DNA of 64,000 nt from Dactylosporangium aurantiacum (GCF_000716715.1 NZ_JNYJ01000047.1:1-64000); one strand, 5' to 3'; counted from the first letter of the stretch, positions 37,408 through 48,690 are shown. A program made the numbers and translations. The notes: generated by a model not told the origin, from the letters alone.

Positions 37408-39048
37408 TCACCCCGTCCGGGTCCAGCGCTGGTTCGCCGCCGCGGTGCAGGTCCACAGCAGCACCACGGTCCCGTTCGCGGTCAGGTTGTGGTCCACGTC
37501 GAGGCACAGACCGGACGCGACGCCGCGGACGGTGCCGTCGGAGTTGAGCGTCCACTGCTGGTTGGTGCCGCCGTTGCAGTCCCACAGCTGCGCCTTGGCG
37601 CCTGCGGTGGCACCGGTCGGCGCGTCGAGGCACTTGCCGAGCGACTGCAGCGTCTGGCCGCTGACCGTCCAGCGCTGGTTGGCGCCGCCGTTGCAGTCCC
37701 AGATCACCGGCTGGGTGCCGTTGGCGGTGTTGCTGTTCGGCACGTCGAGGCACCGGCCGGAGGCGGCGCTGACGAGCGTCGAGGAGCTCGACGGCGGCGT
37801 CGACGGCGTGCTGGTGCCGCCGCCGCTGACCCGGTACACGACGGTGCCGTGCGCGGGCACGCTGGCGCTGATGGTGCCGGACGTGGTGCTGGTGGTGTTC
37901 GTCCAGGCGTCGCGCAGCGTGAACGAGCTGCCGGACTTGCCGATCGCCGCGGCGGTCGTGCTGACCGTCGTGGTGGAGCCGCCCTGGTTGAACAGGGCGA
38001 CCGCGACGTCGCCGTTGGCCAGGCGCTTGGCCAGGACCCGGCGGGTACCGTCGTTGGACACCTGCGTGGCCTGCAGGCCCAGGGTGTCCTGGTTGATCGC
38101 GATCAGGTTCTGGTTCTTCAGGATCGTCGCGGTGGCCGAGCTCTGCGAGCGGATGTCGTTGCCGGCGATGAGCGGCGAGGCCATGATCGCCCACAGCGCG
38201 AAGTGGCTGCGCATCTCGGTGTCGTTCATGCCGCCCCGGCCGACCTCGAGCATGTCGGGGTCGTTGAACCGGCCCGGCGCGGCGTACCCGGCGAGCGGGA
38301 CGGTCACGTTGACGATGTTCTGGATGCCCATCGGGTAGCCGTTGGTCTGCCCGGTGTCCCACGCGTTGGTGATGTCCTCGGTGGTGCGCCACATGTTCGC
38401 CACGTCGCCCCAGTTGCGCTGCGGGCCCGTCTTGGCGTGGATGCTGTTGGGGTTGATGCTGTACACGATCGGCCGGCCGGTCGCGGCGAGCGCGTCACGC
38501 ATCTTCGCGAACGTGGCGACCTGGTCGTTGATCGTGCCGTTCGGCGAGCACCAGTCGTACTTGAGGTAGTCCACGCCCCACGCGGCGAACTGGCGGGCGT
38601 CCTGCGCCTCGTGCCCCTGGCTGCCGGTCGCGCCGGGGTAGCTGTTGAAGTACTGGGCGCAGGTCTTGTCCACCGGCACCTGGTAGATGCCGAACTTGAG
38701 GTTCCGGGAGTGCAGGTAGTCGCCGAGCGCCTTCATGCCGCTGGGGAAGCGGCTGGGGTCGCCCTGCAGGTTGCCGGCGCTGTCCCGGTTGGGGTTGAAC
38801 CAGCAGTCGTCGACGACCACGTACTGGTACCCCAGGTCCCGCATGCCGCTGTTGACGATCGCGTCGGCCATCTGCCGGATGAGGGTCTCGTTGATGTTGC
38901 AGCCGAAGGTGTTCCAGCTGTTCCAGCCCATCGGTGGGGTACGGGCGACGCCGTTCTCCAGGGCCTGGGCCGACGTGCTGCGCAGGACGCCGACGGCGCC
39001 GGCCAGCAGCAGCACACCGGCGGCGAGCACGGTGGCGAGCTTTCGCAT
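37408..39048 (-). CDS. Secreted GH27 alpha-galactosidase with C-terminal RICIN (CBM13) domain
   Basis: A 546-residue exported enzyme. The signal peptide ends near SAQA. The GH27 barrel runs from PPMGWNSWNTFGCN through VVDDCW, the nucleophile Asp in VDYLKYDWCS and the acid/base Asp in GRFNDPDMLEVG, to a C-terminal beta domain (about 320-405). After a Ser/Thr/Pro linker comes a ricin trefoil with three QRW/QQW repeats (about 420-546). It removes alpha-galactosyl side groups, for example from galactomannan or galactosylated xylan. Four bases separate it from the esterase stop. Confidence 0.93.
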   Translation of the reverse strand: MRKLATVLAAGVLLLAGAVGVLRSTSAQALENGVARTPPMGWNSWNTFGCNINETLIRQMADAIVNSGMRDLGYQYVVVDDCWFNPNRDSAGNLQGDPSRFPSGMKALGDYLHSRNLKFGIYQVPVDKTCAQYFNSYPGATGSQGHEAQDARQFAAWGVDYLKYDWCSPNGTINDQVATFAKMRDALAATGRPIVYSINPNSIHAKTGPQRNWGDVANMWRTTEDITNAWDTGQTNGYPMGIQNIVNVTVPLAGYAAPGRFNDPDMLEVGRGGMNDTEMRSHFALWAIMASPLIAGNDIRSQSSATATILKNQNLIAINQDTLGLQATQVSNDGTRRVLAKRLANGDVAVALFNQGGSTTTVSTTAAAIGKSGSSFTLRDAWTNTTSTTSGTISASVPAHGTVVYRVSGGGTSTPSTPPSSSSTLVSAASGRCLDVPNSNTANGTQPVIWDCNGGANQRWTVSGQTLQSLGKCLDAPTGATAGAKAQLWDCNGGTNQQWTLNSDGTVRGVASGLCLDVDHNLTANGTVVLLWTCTAAANQRWTRTG

Positions 39049-39051
39049 GCC

Positions 39052-40173
39052 TTACCTCCTCGTCCAGCGCTGGTTCGCCGCGCCGGTGCACGTCCACAGC
39101 TGCACGAGGGTGCCGTTGGCGGTGGCGTTGTTGCGCACGTCGAGGCACAGGCCCGACTGGACGTTGCTGATCGTGCCGTTGGAGTTGAAGATCCAGTTCT
39201 GGTTGGTGCCGCCGTGGCAGTCCCACAGCTGCGCCTTCGCGCCGGCGGTGGCGCCGGTCGGCGAGTCGAGGCACTTGCCGAGCGACTGCAGCGTCTGGCC
39301 GCTGACGGTCCAGCGCTGGTTGGCGTTGCCGTTGCAGTCGTAGATGATCGGCTGGGTGCCGTTGGCGTTGTTGCTGTTGGGCACGTCCAGGCAGCGTCCG
39401 GACGCGGCGCTGGCCAGGGCGCTGCCGGTGCCGGGCGTGGTCGGCGTGCCGGGGGTGGTCTGGTCGCCGATGCTGCCCGGCACGGCGCGCAGCGCGTTGT
39501 ACCAGACGGCGGCCATCTTGTCGTAGCCGCCGGCGGTCGGGTGGACGCCGTCGATGAGGTCGCCGGTGGTCAGCGCGGCGTGCATGTCGACGAAGTGGAC
39601 GCGCTTGCCGGCGTTGACCTTGCTCTGCACCATGCCGGGGATCGTGGCGTTGAACGTGCGGGCGGCGGACTCCTGGCCGGAGTTGCTGATCGGGATGATG
39701 CTGGCGACGAAGACGTCCGCGGACGGCACCGTCGCGGTGATGTGGTCGACCAGCGTGGACAGCCGGCCCGGCGCGCCGGAGACGTTGTAGTTCTGCAGCA
39801 CGTCGTTGGTGCCGATGTGCAGCAGGACGGTGCGCGGGGTGGTGTTGCGCAGCCAGCCGGTGATGTTGGCGTCGATCTGGTCGATCCGCCAGCCGGGGTG
39901 GCCCTCGTGGTCGTGGTCCCACAGTGAGCTGGGCCCGTTGAACTGGGAGCCGACGAAGTCGTTGCGGTAGCCACCGGCGGCCAGGCGCTGCCAGAGGCCG
40001 ATGCGGTAGCCGCCGGGGACCTGGGTGCCCTCGGTGATGGAGTCGCCGAGGGGCATGATCCGCACGCCGCCGTTGGACTCCGCCGCGGCGGTGCCGGTAT
40101 GGGTGATGATGCCAGCGGTGGTCAGTGCGACGGCCACGGCGGCCGCGCTGAACCATCGTCGTGCTGAGCGCAT
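39052..40173 (-). CDS. Secreted SGNH esterase (probable acetyl xylan esterase) with RICIN domain
   Basis: A 373-residue exported esterase. Signal peptide to about residue 31 (TAAA). The SGNH blocks are clear: catalytic Ser in IMPLGDSITEG, the Gly in block II, Asn in LLHIGTNDVLQNY and Asp-His in LIDGVHPTAGGYD. These fit CE3-like esterases that deacetylate xylan. A Thr/Pro linker leads to a ricin trefoil (about 250-373) nearly identical to that of the GH27 neighbour. It is followed by GH27 after three bases. Confidence 0.9.
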   Translation of the reverse strand: MRSARRWFSAAAVAVALTTAGIITHTGTAAAESNGGVRIMPLGDSITEGTQVPGGYRIGLWQRLAAGGYRNDFVGSQFNGPSSLWDHDHEGHPGWRIDQIDANITGWLRNTTPRTVLLHIGTNDVLQNYNVSGAPGRLSTLVDHITATVPSADVFVASIIPISNSGQESAARTFNATIPGMVQSKVNAGKRVHFVDMHAALTTGDLIDGVHPTAGGYDKMAAVWYNALRAVPGSIGDQTTPGTPTTPGTGSALASAASGRCLDVPNSNNANGTQPIIYDCNGNANQRWTVSGQTLQSLGKCLDSPTGATAGAKAQLWDCHGGTNQNWIFNSNGTISNVQSGLCLDVRNNATANGTLVQLWTCTGAANQRWTRR

Positions 40174-40205
40174 GGCGGTGCCTCCTGAGTGGTTGCCGGG
40201 ACGCG

Positions 40206-40235
40206 CCGGCCGGCCACCGTGGGGTGGCCGGCCGG
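40206..40235 (-). terminator. Hairpin between the GH62 stop and the esterase start
   Basis: CCGGCCGGCCACC (40206-40218) pairs perfectly with GGTGGCCGGCCGG (40223-40235) around a 4-nt loop. It lies 18 bases beyond the GH62 stop, so it may terminate or attenuate the upstream xylanase transcripts before the esterase gene. Confidence 0.65.
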
Positions 40236-40252
40236 GCCGGACGGGTCGGGAA

Positions 40253-41175
40253 CTAGCGCTGCAGAGTCAGCACACCCGGCCGGTAGGGCAGCAGGCCGTA
40301 GTCAACACCGTTGGAGCTGGGGCTGCGGCCCTGGTAGAGCAGCTGCAGGTTGCAGGCGTCGACGGTCTTGGTCTGGTCGGGGTTGCTGCGCACGAGGTCG
40401 CCGTGGCTGATGTTGGTGCTGTCGCCGATGATCGTTTGGTCGATCGGACCGGTGTTGGAGCCGGAGATGCTGCCGGAGAACAGGGTCTGCGGCGAGGACC
40501 AGCCGTTGGGGTTGGTCGGGTCGCTGGAGGTGCGGTAGTTGAACGCCGCCCCACCCCACTGGTAGGTCAGCACCCAGATGTTCTTCGGCGCGAAGTAGAA
40601 CAGCGTCGGCGCCACGGCACCGAAGTTCATGCCGTTCTGGCTGGCCGAGCCCATGTCGGACCAGTTGGTGAACAGGCCGAAGTTCATCGACCCCCACGTC
40701 GAACCGAAGTCGTGCGTGGTGGCGTAGACCAGGTGCTTGCCGTTGTAGACGACGTTGGTGAAGTCCTTCAGCGACACCCAGCCGGACTTCGGGTTCGCCA
40801 GGGAACCGGTCGAGGACCAGCGGTAGGTCGACGGCAGGCTGCAGCCGGTACCGGGCGGCGTGGACGTCGTCGGCGGGGTGCTGCCGAGGCGCACGAGCTG
40901 CCACTGCTGGTTGTTACCGCCCCAGTCCGTGTACTGCACGATGTTGCCGCCGTCGGCGGTGGAGGCGCCCTGCACCTCGAGGGCCTTGCCGCTGTTGCGG
41001 TTGATCAGCCGCACGAGTCGACGAACTGCCACTGCTGGTTGTTGGCGTCGCTGTCCAGCGCCTTGCCGCTGTTGCGGTTGACCAGGACGTAGGTCGCGCT
41101 GGTGTCGACGGTCGCCGCGGAGGCCGACGTCATGTTCAGCACGGCGACACCGGTGCCGACCAGCGCGGTCACCAC
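40253..41175 (-). pseudogene. RICIN-GH62 alpha-L-arabinofuranosidase with internal deletions
   Basis: Two parts are visible. The first (41175-41005) is a signal-peptide remnant lacking its charged start ([20 protein letters not shown]), then a shortened RICIN segment that runs into a stop. The second (from 41014) gives the last RICIN repeat, a linker and GH62 ([20 protein letters not shown] to [14 protein letters not shown]). Within GH62 the frame jumps from IIGDSTN to [11 protein letters not shown] near 40415, omitting about 75 residues that normally include the conserved LFEAVQVYK segment with the general-acid Glu. The catalytic base Asp ([10 protein letters not shown]) remains. It would be inactive as read; repeat recombination or an assembly collapse could explain it. 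Confidence 0.8.
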
Positions 41176-41199
41176 TGTCGGTTCCGAACGGGGTGTCGG

Positions 41200-42610
<1,411 letters not shown>

Positions 42611-42622
42611 CGTCCGGCCTTC

Positions 42623-44395
42623 CTACGGGGTGGTCATCTCGAAGCGGCGGACGGTGACGGCACCGCCGAGGGACTTCGTGGCGTGGTTGAACATCGCGTA
42701 GCGGTAGCCCATGAAGAACTGCCAGGCGTTGTTGAGGGTCAGGGCGTTGCCGAGCGAGGTGAAGTTCGTGCCGTCGGTGCTGTAGGAGAACCGCGCCTGA
42801 CGGCCGCTGCCGGGTCTGATGTCGGCGGTGGCCCGCAGCCAGATCCGGCCTCCGGAGATGTTCGCGCCGGCGACCTCGGTGCCGGTGCTGCTGGTGCCCC
42901 AGCTGCTGTTCATCGTCAGGCCGTTGACCATGACGACCCTGGTGGTGCTGCCGTCGCGTTTGACGCCGACCCAGGCGGAGGAGTCCCGGAGCATGGCCAG
43001 GCCGGCCCGGTCGCCGTCGGCCATCGTGGAGTAGTCCAGCTCGATCGTCGCGGTGGACGTCGGGCCCTGGATGCGGTGCGTGAGGGTGTTCCGCGCGGCG
43101 TACAGGTCGTTGGTGACGGTGGCGGTCTGCAGTCGCAGCCCGCTGCCGACGGTGAACTTCGTGGTGTCCGGGTTGTGGTTCCACTCCCACTGCGGGCCGA
43201 GCGCCGAGTCGGTGAACGTGTCGGCGCCGATCATCGGCTTGACGGTCTTCGTGGTGCTGATGTTCGGCTTCGGGTAGGTGGCGCCCCAGCCGCCGTTGAC
43301 GGTCTGCACGGTCGGCCAGCCGTCCGCGCTCCACGTGATCGGGGCGAGGGCCGGGACGCGGCCGCCGGGGTACGCGTCGACGAAGGACATGTAGTACCAG
43401 TCGCCGTTCTGCGTCTGCACCAGGCCGCCCTGGTGCGGGGTGCCGCCGCCGGAGATCGGGCTGGGCATGTTCAGCAGGACCTGACGCATCTCGTACGGGC
43501 CCCACGGGCTGCTGGACTTGAGGATGTACTGGCCGTTGGCGGGCCGGGTCACGAAGATGTAGTAGCTGCCGTTGCGCTTGTAGAACCGGGAGCCCTCCAG
43601 GGTGCCGACGCTCGACGGCGTGGTGAACACCTGCTGGGTCCGGACCTGGCTGAGCCCGTCCGCGGACAGCTGCGCGACGCTGAGGGTGCTGTTGCCGTAC
43701 GCGACGTACATCGTGTCGTTGTCGTCGACGAGCAGCCCGGCGTCGTAGTAGCAGTTGTTGATCTGGGACCGTTTCGTCCACGTGCCGTCGACCGCCGAGG
43801 CGGTGTAGACGTAGGTGCGGTTGAACTCGACGCAGCCGATCCAGTAGTACGTGCTGTTGCTCTTGCGGTAGTTCAGCGTCGAGGCCCAGATGCCCTTGAC
43901 GTAGGCGCGGCCGCCGGACAGGTCGTAGTTGCTGGAGCCGAAGTCCAGGCGGGGCACCGAGTGCCCGGCGTACTCCCAGTTGACCAGGTCGTAGGAGCGC
44001 AGGATCGGCGCGCCCGGCGAGTAGTGCATGGTGGACGCCGAGTAGTAGTAGGCGTCACCGACGCGGATGATGTCGCCGTCGGCGAAGTCCTGCCACACCA
44101 CCGGGTTGTTGTACGTCCCGTTGTTGTTCGGCGGCGAGCTCGACGTGGGAGGGGTGCTGCCGAGGCGCACCAGCTGCCACTGCTGGTTGGCGCCGCCCCA
44201 GTCCGTGTACTGCACGATGTTGCCGCCGTCGGCGGTGGAGGCGCCCTGCACCTCGAGGGCCTTGCCGCTGTTGCGGTTGATCAGCCGCACGGTTGTAGAC
44301 GTCCAGGACCTTCGAGGACAGCTTCGACTTCAGCCGGTAGTAGCCGCCGCCGGAGTCGACGAACTGCCACTGCTGGTTGTTGGCGTCGCTGACAG
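42623..44395 (-). pseudogene. RICIN-GH43 glycosidase (with beta-sandwich C-terminus) lacking its signal peptide and part of RICIN
   Basis: From 44290 a continuous 555-codon frame gives the last RICIN repeat, a linker and GH43 (NNPVVWQDFADGDIIRVGDA, YDAGLLVDDNDTMYVAYG, the acid Glu in GTLEGSRFYKR, HQGGLVQTQNGDWY). A C-terminal concanavalin-like sandwich typical of beta-xylosidases follows (about 380-555). Upstream (44395-44291) an isolated RICIN piece ([20 protein letters not shown]) abuts the promoter operator directly, without start codon or signal peptide. The catalytic part looks intact, but no export or proper start is readable. The gap boundaries match those in the GH62 gene. Confidence 0.78.
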
Positions 44396-44403
44396 CCGTT
44401 TCG

Positions 44404-44417
44404 TGTTAGCGCTAACA
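44404..44417. promoter_or_regulatory. Perfect LacI-family operator upstream of the xylanolytic genes
   Basis: TGTTAGCGCTAACA is a perfect 14-bp palindrome with the AGCGCT core, directly upstream of the GH43 remnant on the minus strand. Related boxes lie at 44480, 21684 and 21865, linking this locus and the GH54 gene in one regulon. Confidence 0.75.
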
Positions 44418-44420
44418 GCG

Positions 44421-44840
44421 AGCACCGGCGATGGCTGTGCGGGTTCTCGATAGGCGGGGAGGAGGAATGGTGAGCGTCGGCGGGAGCGCTCACATCTCGA
44501 TTCGCGAGATTGCCAGACTGTTTCAGAACATTCAAGTGCAGCGACCTGCGACGCAACGTCCAGCCGGCCGGATGTGACGTTTCAAGTCCGGTGCGTACAG
44601 ACGTTCTGGCAGGTCACGTCCGTTTCAGGAGGCTCGCGACTTGGCACTTCCGTGCCGAAAATTTCGTCGGCGAGCGAACGCGACTTCTGTTGCGCCCCGC
44701 GCATAACACTTTTTTTGACAATGCATCGTCAGCACGGTTTCTGTTACGTCCCTCGGCATCGAATGGTCGCGCTTCACCCCGTCGCCGGTAATGCCGCGAA
44801 TACTTGACGGGGTCTGCCGCGTCGCGCAGATTGGGATGCC
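44421..44840. other. AT-richer divergent promoter region between the glycosidase unit and the ROK gene
   Basis: About 420 bases without a gene and clearly less GC-rich than the flanks. It contains a LacI-type box (44480) and a TTGACA (44715-44720) with only a weak -10 region 17-18 bases later towards the ROK gene. It presumably carries promoters in both directions. Confidence 0.5.
44480..44493. promoter_or_regulatory. Second LacI-type box in the divergent region
   Basis: CGGGAGCGCTCACA differs by one base from the box at 21865-21878 upstream of GH54. It lies 76 bp from the perfect palindrome at 44404, allowing two-site binding. Confidence 0.5.
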
Positions 44841-46154
44841 GTGACAGTCGACGTCAGCGCGGACGGGTTGCACGACCAGCTCGCCGTGCGCCATGCCAAC
44901 CTGACCCGCACACTGCGCCACATCCGCACCAACGGGCCACGGTCCCGCGCCGCGATCGCCGCCGCCACCGGCCTGCACAAGACCACCGTGTCCAGCCTCG
45001 TCGAGGAGCTGCTCTCCCGCCGGCTGGTCCGCGAGCTTGGCATGGACCACTCCGGCGCCGCCGGGCGCCCCGGCCGCGGCATCGCGTTGAGCCCGCACGT
45101 CGGCGCGGTCGGCATCGAGGTCAACGTCGACTACCTCGCCGTGCACGGCAGCGACCTCGCCGGCCGCACCGTCTACGAGCACCGCACCGGCTTCGCCGGC
45201 GCCGGCCGCGACGTCGAGCGGTGCCTGGACGAGATCACCGCGGCCGCCCACCGGGCGCTCACGCACCTACGGGATCGCGGCGTCGCGCCGATCGGCGTCA
45301 CCGTCGCCGTCCCGGGCCTCATCGACGTCACCCGCGGCGTGGTGGTGCTGGCCCCCAACCTCGGCTGGCACGAGGTGCCCATCGTCGACCGGCTCGCCCA
45401 CAGCCTGCCGGATCAGCTGTGGATCGGCGTCGACAACGACGCCAACCTCGCCGCGCTCGCCGAGCACACCTCCGGCGTCGCCGCCGGCACCGACGACCTC
45501 GTCTACCTCACCGGCGAGGTCGGTGTCGGCGCCGGCGTGATCCTCGGCGGCCGCCTGCTGCGCGGCGCCGACGGCTTCTGCGGCGAGATCGGGCACATGA
45601 CCGTGGAGCCCGGCGGCGACGTCTGCGGCTGCGGCCGCACCGGCTGCTGGGAGACCAAGGTCGGGCTCGCCGAGCTGGTCCGCCGGGTCACCCCCGACGC
45701 GGCGTACGGCCTCGAACGGGGGCCGCTGCCCGACCCGCAGGACCGCGTCGCCGAGGTGGCCCGCCGGCTCGCCGCCGGCGACCGCGTGGCACGCCACGCC
45801 GTCACCGACGTCGGGACCTGGCTCGGGCTCGGCAGCGCGATCCTGGTCAACCTCTTCAACCCGCGCACCATCGTGCTCGGCGGCTACTTCGCCGCGCTCG
45901 CCGAGCACATCATCCCCGCCGCGCAGGCCGCCCTGGCCCGCCGGGCCGTGGCCAACCCGGTGTCCCGCTGCCACTTCGTCGCGTCCCGGCTCGGTTTCAC
46001 CGCCGCCGCCCGCGGCGGCGCCGGCGTCGTGCTCGACCGGGTCATCGAGCACCCGACCACCGTCTCCGTGCCGGCGCCCGCCGCCGTGGTTGCCCGGGTG
46101 CCCGGCCCGTTGCCCACACCGGCCGTGCCCGCACCGGCTGTGCCCGTCCGGTAG
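44841..46154 (+). CDS. ROK-family transcriptional regulator (XylR-like)
   Basis: A 437-residue regulator. An N-terminal winged helix (LRHIRTNGPRSRAAIAAATG, KTTVSSLVEELLSRRLV) precedes a ROK sugar-kinase-fold domain: GIEVNVDYLAV, VAVPGLID, DNDANLAALAEH, the zinc-binding GEIGHMTVEPGG and CGCGRTGCWE motifs. The kinase phosphate loop is altered, as in regulators. The C-terminal tail is Pro/Ala/Val-rich. It is divergent from the xylanolytic genes and probably senses a pentose or its oligomers. Confidence 0.88.
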   Translation: MTVDVSADGLHDQLAVRHANLTRTLRHIRTNGPRSRAAIAAATGLHKTTVSSLVEELLSRRLVRELGMDHSGAAGRPGRGIALSPHVGAVGIEVNVDYLAVHGSDLAGRTVYEHRTGFAGAGRDVERCLDEITAAAHRALTHLRDRGVAPIGVTVAVPGLIDVTRGVVVLAPNLGWHEVPIVDRLAHSLPDQLWIGVDNDANLAALAEHTSGVAAGTDDLVYLTGEVGVGAGVILGGRLLRGADGFCGEIGHMTVEPGGDVCGCGRTGCWETKVGLAELVRRVTPDAAYGLERGPLPDPQDRVAEVARRLAAGDRVARHAVTDVGTWLGLGSAILVNLFNPRTIVLGGYFAALAEHIIPAAQAALARRAVANPVSRCHFVASRLGFTAAARGGAGVVLDRVIEHPTTVSVPAPAAVVARVPGPLPTPAVPAPAVPVR

Positions 46155-46331
46155 CAGCCCGTCGATATTCCGGAGGTTCCCGTGGCGGTCGTGAGCGCAT
46201 GGTCCGTGTCGTCTTGACGCGACGGCCGGTCGTCGGCGACAGTCAACGACCACGCGACCTCACCAGCGCGGACCCGGCCCGCACCGGTCCGCCCGGGGCC
46301 GCACAACCGACATCGGTTCAGCGACGGTGAT

Positions 46332-47942
46332 GTGACGATGCGAGGTTCCGGCACGATCGACACCGGCGTCGTGACCGCCGCCCAGACGGGAGACCGGCAG
46401 GCCCTGGACGAGCTGGTGTCCAGCAGCGTGCCGCTCGTCTACACGATCGTGCGCCGGGCGCTCAGCGGCGACCCGGACGCCGACGACGTCGTGCAGGACA
46501 CCCTGCTGCGCGCGGTCCGGCAACTGCCGGCGCTGCAGCACCCGGAGAGCTTCCGGCCGTGGCTGGCCGCGATCGCCGTGCACCAGGTCAGCACCCACCT
46601 GCACCGCCGCGCCGCCGCCGCGCAGCGGGCCACCACGCTGGACGAGGCGGCCGAGGTCCCCGACGCCGACGCCGAGTTCGAGGACCTGACGATGCTGCGG
46701 CTGGAGCTGTCCGCGCAACGGCACCAGGTCACCCAGGCCAGCCAGTGGCTCGACCCCGACGACCGGGCGCTGCTGTCGCTGTGGTGGCTGGAGGTCGCCG
46801 GTGAGCTGACCCGCGCCGAGCTGGCCGAGGCCCTGCAGGTCAGCGTCGCGCACGCCGGCGTCCGGCTGCAGCGCATGCGCCAGCAGCTCGACGTCGGCCG
46901 GTCGCTGGTCGCCGCGCTGCAGGCCCGGCCGCGCTGCCCGGTGCTCGACGGCATGGTCGCCGAGTGGGACGGCGTGCCGAGCCCGCTGTGGCGCAAGCGC
47001 CTGTCCCGGCACACCCGCGACTGCCCGGTCTGCGGGCGGGCCGGGCACGGCCTCATCGCCGCGGAGCGGCTCCTCGTCGGCGTCGCCCTGCTGCCCGTGC
47101 CGGTCGGGCTGGCCGCCGCGCTGCTGGGCAAGACCGCCCCGGCCGCGGCCGCGCTCGCCGGCACCGTCGGCGCGACCGGTGCCTCGGGTGTCACCGGCGG
47201 CATCACCGGCGGGCTCGCCGCCGGCGGCAACGTCGGCCTCATCAGCCAGATCGTCCAGGCGCTCGCCGCCCATCCGGTCGCCGCGACCATCGCCGCCGGC
47301 ACCCTCGTCGCCGGCGCGGCCGTCACCGTCACCACCCTGCCGTCGTCCCCGCCCGAGCCGCGGACCGGCATCGCGGCGGCGCCGACGCCGTCCGCGCCGT
47401 CACCGGTGCAGCGCGGCTCCGCGCCGCCACCGGTCGCCGTCACCACGCCCGCGGCGACGTCCGCCAGCGCCGCCCCGTCCACGCCGGCCACCGTCGCCAT
47501 CGCCCCCGGCCGCTCGGTGTCGCTGGAGTCCGCCGCGCAGCCCGGCGGCTACGTCACCACCGCCGACGGGCTCGGCGTGCTCGTCCCCCTCGGCCCGGGC
47601 AGCGCCGAGGCCGCCCGCCGGCAGGCGACCTTCGCCGTCGTCACCGGCCTGGCCAACGGCGCCTGCTACACCTTCCGCGCGCAGAACGGGCAGTACCTGC
47701 GGCACGCCTCGTGGCGCTTCCGGCTCGACCCGGACCAGGGCACCGCCCTCTTCCGCGGCGACGCCACGTTCTGCGTGAAACCCGGTGCCGCCGCCGACAC
47801 CATCCGGCTGGAGGCGGCGAACTACCCGGGCTGGTTCCTGCGCCCCCGCGCCAACGGCCAGCTGTGGGTCGACCAGACCGACAACAGCGCCGCCTTCGCC
47901 GCCGGCTCCTCGTTCCGCAGTCGGCCGGCCCTCGCCGGCTGA
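46332..47942 (+). CDS. ECF-like sigma factor fused to a zinc motif, membrane segments and an AbfB arabinose-binding domain
   Basis: A 536-residue protein; GTG 46332 or ATG 46338 are possible starts. Residues about 15-200 are sigma-70 region 2 (DELVSSSVPLVYTIVRRAL, GDPDADDVVQDTLLRAVRQL) and region 4 (LTRAELAEALQVSVAHAGVR). A HTRDCPVC motif near 227, HxxxCxxC, is like the zinc site of anti-sigma factors. Hydrophobic stretches follow (about 240-290 and 310-330). A Pro/Ser/Thr-rich linker then leads to an AbfB/CBM42 trefoil (about 390-530: CYTFRAQNGQYLRHASWRFR, GWFLRPRANGQLW). The layout suggests a membrane-held sigma factor whose outer domain binds arabinose side chains. It is next to the arabinoxylan locus. 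Confidence 0.85.
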   Translation: MTMRGSGTIDTGVVTAAQTGDRQALDELVSSSVPLVYTIVRRALSGDPDADDVVQDTLLRAVRQLPALQHPESFRPWLAAIAVHQVSTHLHRRAAAAQRATTLDEAAEVPDADAEFEDLTMLRLELSAQRHQVTQASQWLDPDDRALLSLWWLEVAGELTRAELAEALQVSVAHAGVRLQRMRQQLDVGRSLVAALQARPRCPVLDGMVAEWDGVPSPLWRKRLSRHTRDCPVCGRAGHGLIAAERLLVGVALLPVPVGLAAALLGKTAPAAAALAGTVGATGASGVTGGITGGLAAGGNVGLISQIVQALAAHPVAATIAAGTLVAGAAVTVTTLPSSPPEPRTGIAAAPTPSAPSPVQRGSAPPPVAVTTPAATSASAAPSTPATVAIAPGRSVSLESAAQPGGYVTTADGLGVLVPLGPGSAEAARRQATFAVVTGLANGACYTFRAQNGQYLRHASWRFRLDPDQGTALFRGDATFCVKPGAAADTIRLEAANYPGWFLRPRANGQLWVDQTDNSAAFAAGSSFRSRPALAG

Positions 47943-48062
47943 CCTGCCCGCCGCCGGACCGCGCACGGGTGGCGACCGTCGGCGCGGCGTGCATACTTGA
48001 GGAGCTGGCCCCGCCTTTCGGCAGCGAGAGGACGAGATCGGCACCGTTCGACGGAGACGCCC

Positions 48063-48578
48063 ATGGCGCTTGACCGTTTCCCGAAGTCCCTGCAGTCCTG
48101 CGAGGGCGTCGCCCTCCTCGAGGTCCAGGTCCTGCCGGCCCGGCCCGCACCGCACGACGGTGTGGCCCGCCTCTCAGTCGCCGGCGAGCTCGACCCGCTG
48201 ACCACCGGCAGCCTGCACGCCGCCCTCGCCACGGTGCTGCGCGAGCACCAGCCCGAGCGCATCGAGCTGGACCTGTCCCGCGTGACGTTCATCGAGTCCA
48301 ACGGCATCCGCACCCTGCTGACGGGGGTCGTCATGGCCCAGCGCGCCGACTGCGACCTCCTGGTCGTGCGTCCTTCCCCCGTCGTGTACCGGCTGCTACG
48401 GGTCTGCGGGCTGCTCGACGTCCTCGGGGTGGCCGAGCAGGAGTCCGGGACGGCCGGGCAGGAGTCCGGGACGGCCGGGCAGGAGTCCGGAGCGACCGAG
48501 CCGGACGCTTGGGGGTCCGGGCAGGACGCTTGGGTGCCCGGGCAGGGCGCCTGGGTGTCCGAGCGGGTCGCGGGCTGA
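48063..48578 (+). CDS. STAS-domain anti-sigma factor antagonist with a repetitive tail
   Basis: A 171-residue protein. The STAS domain (about 35-118) has ARLSVAGELDPLTTGSLHAA and the conserved phospho-site Ser region VTFIESNGIRTLL. The remaining 50 residues are a Gln/Gly/Ser/Trp tail built from a 21-bp repeat (QESGTAG) and imperfect AW-containing units. It should act in partner switching on a sigma factor or a kinase; no partner gene is adjacent. Confidence 0.87.
   Translation: MALDRFPKSLQSCEGVALLEVQVLPARPAPHDGVARLSVAGELDPLTTGSLHAALATVLREHQPERIELDLSRVTFIESNGIRTLLTGVVMAQRADCDLLVVRPSPVVYRLLRVCGLLDVLGVAEQESGTAGQESGTAGQESGATEPDAWGSGQDAWVPGQGAWVSERVAG
48435..48497 (+). repeat. 21-bp minisatellite, three copies, in the STAS gene
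   Basis: Copies at 48435-48455, 48456-48476 and 48477-48497 follow GGGCAGGAGTCCGGGACGGC plus C with few changes. The length keeps the frame (seven residues, QESGTAG-like). Confidence 0.85.
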
Positions 48579-48690
48579 GCGCATGGGAGGGGCGGGCGCC
48601 ACGACGGGCCGGGCGCATGTTCGGCGCCGCACGGGGCAGGGGCCTCATGCGAACGCCACTGCCGGTCCCCCCGTGATGCCGGAGTTTTTG

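Noticed and set aside
37282..39927. 881-codon plus-strand ORF opposite the glycosidases
   Set aside because: Shadow of the GH43, GH27 and esterase genes, whose catalytic motifs and signal peptides are clear on the minus strand.
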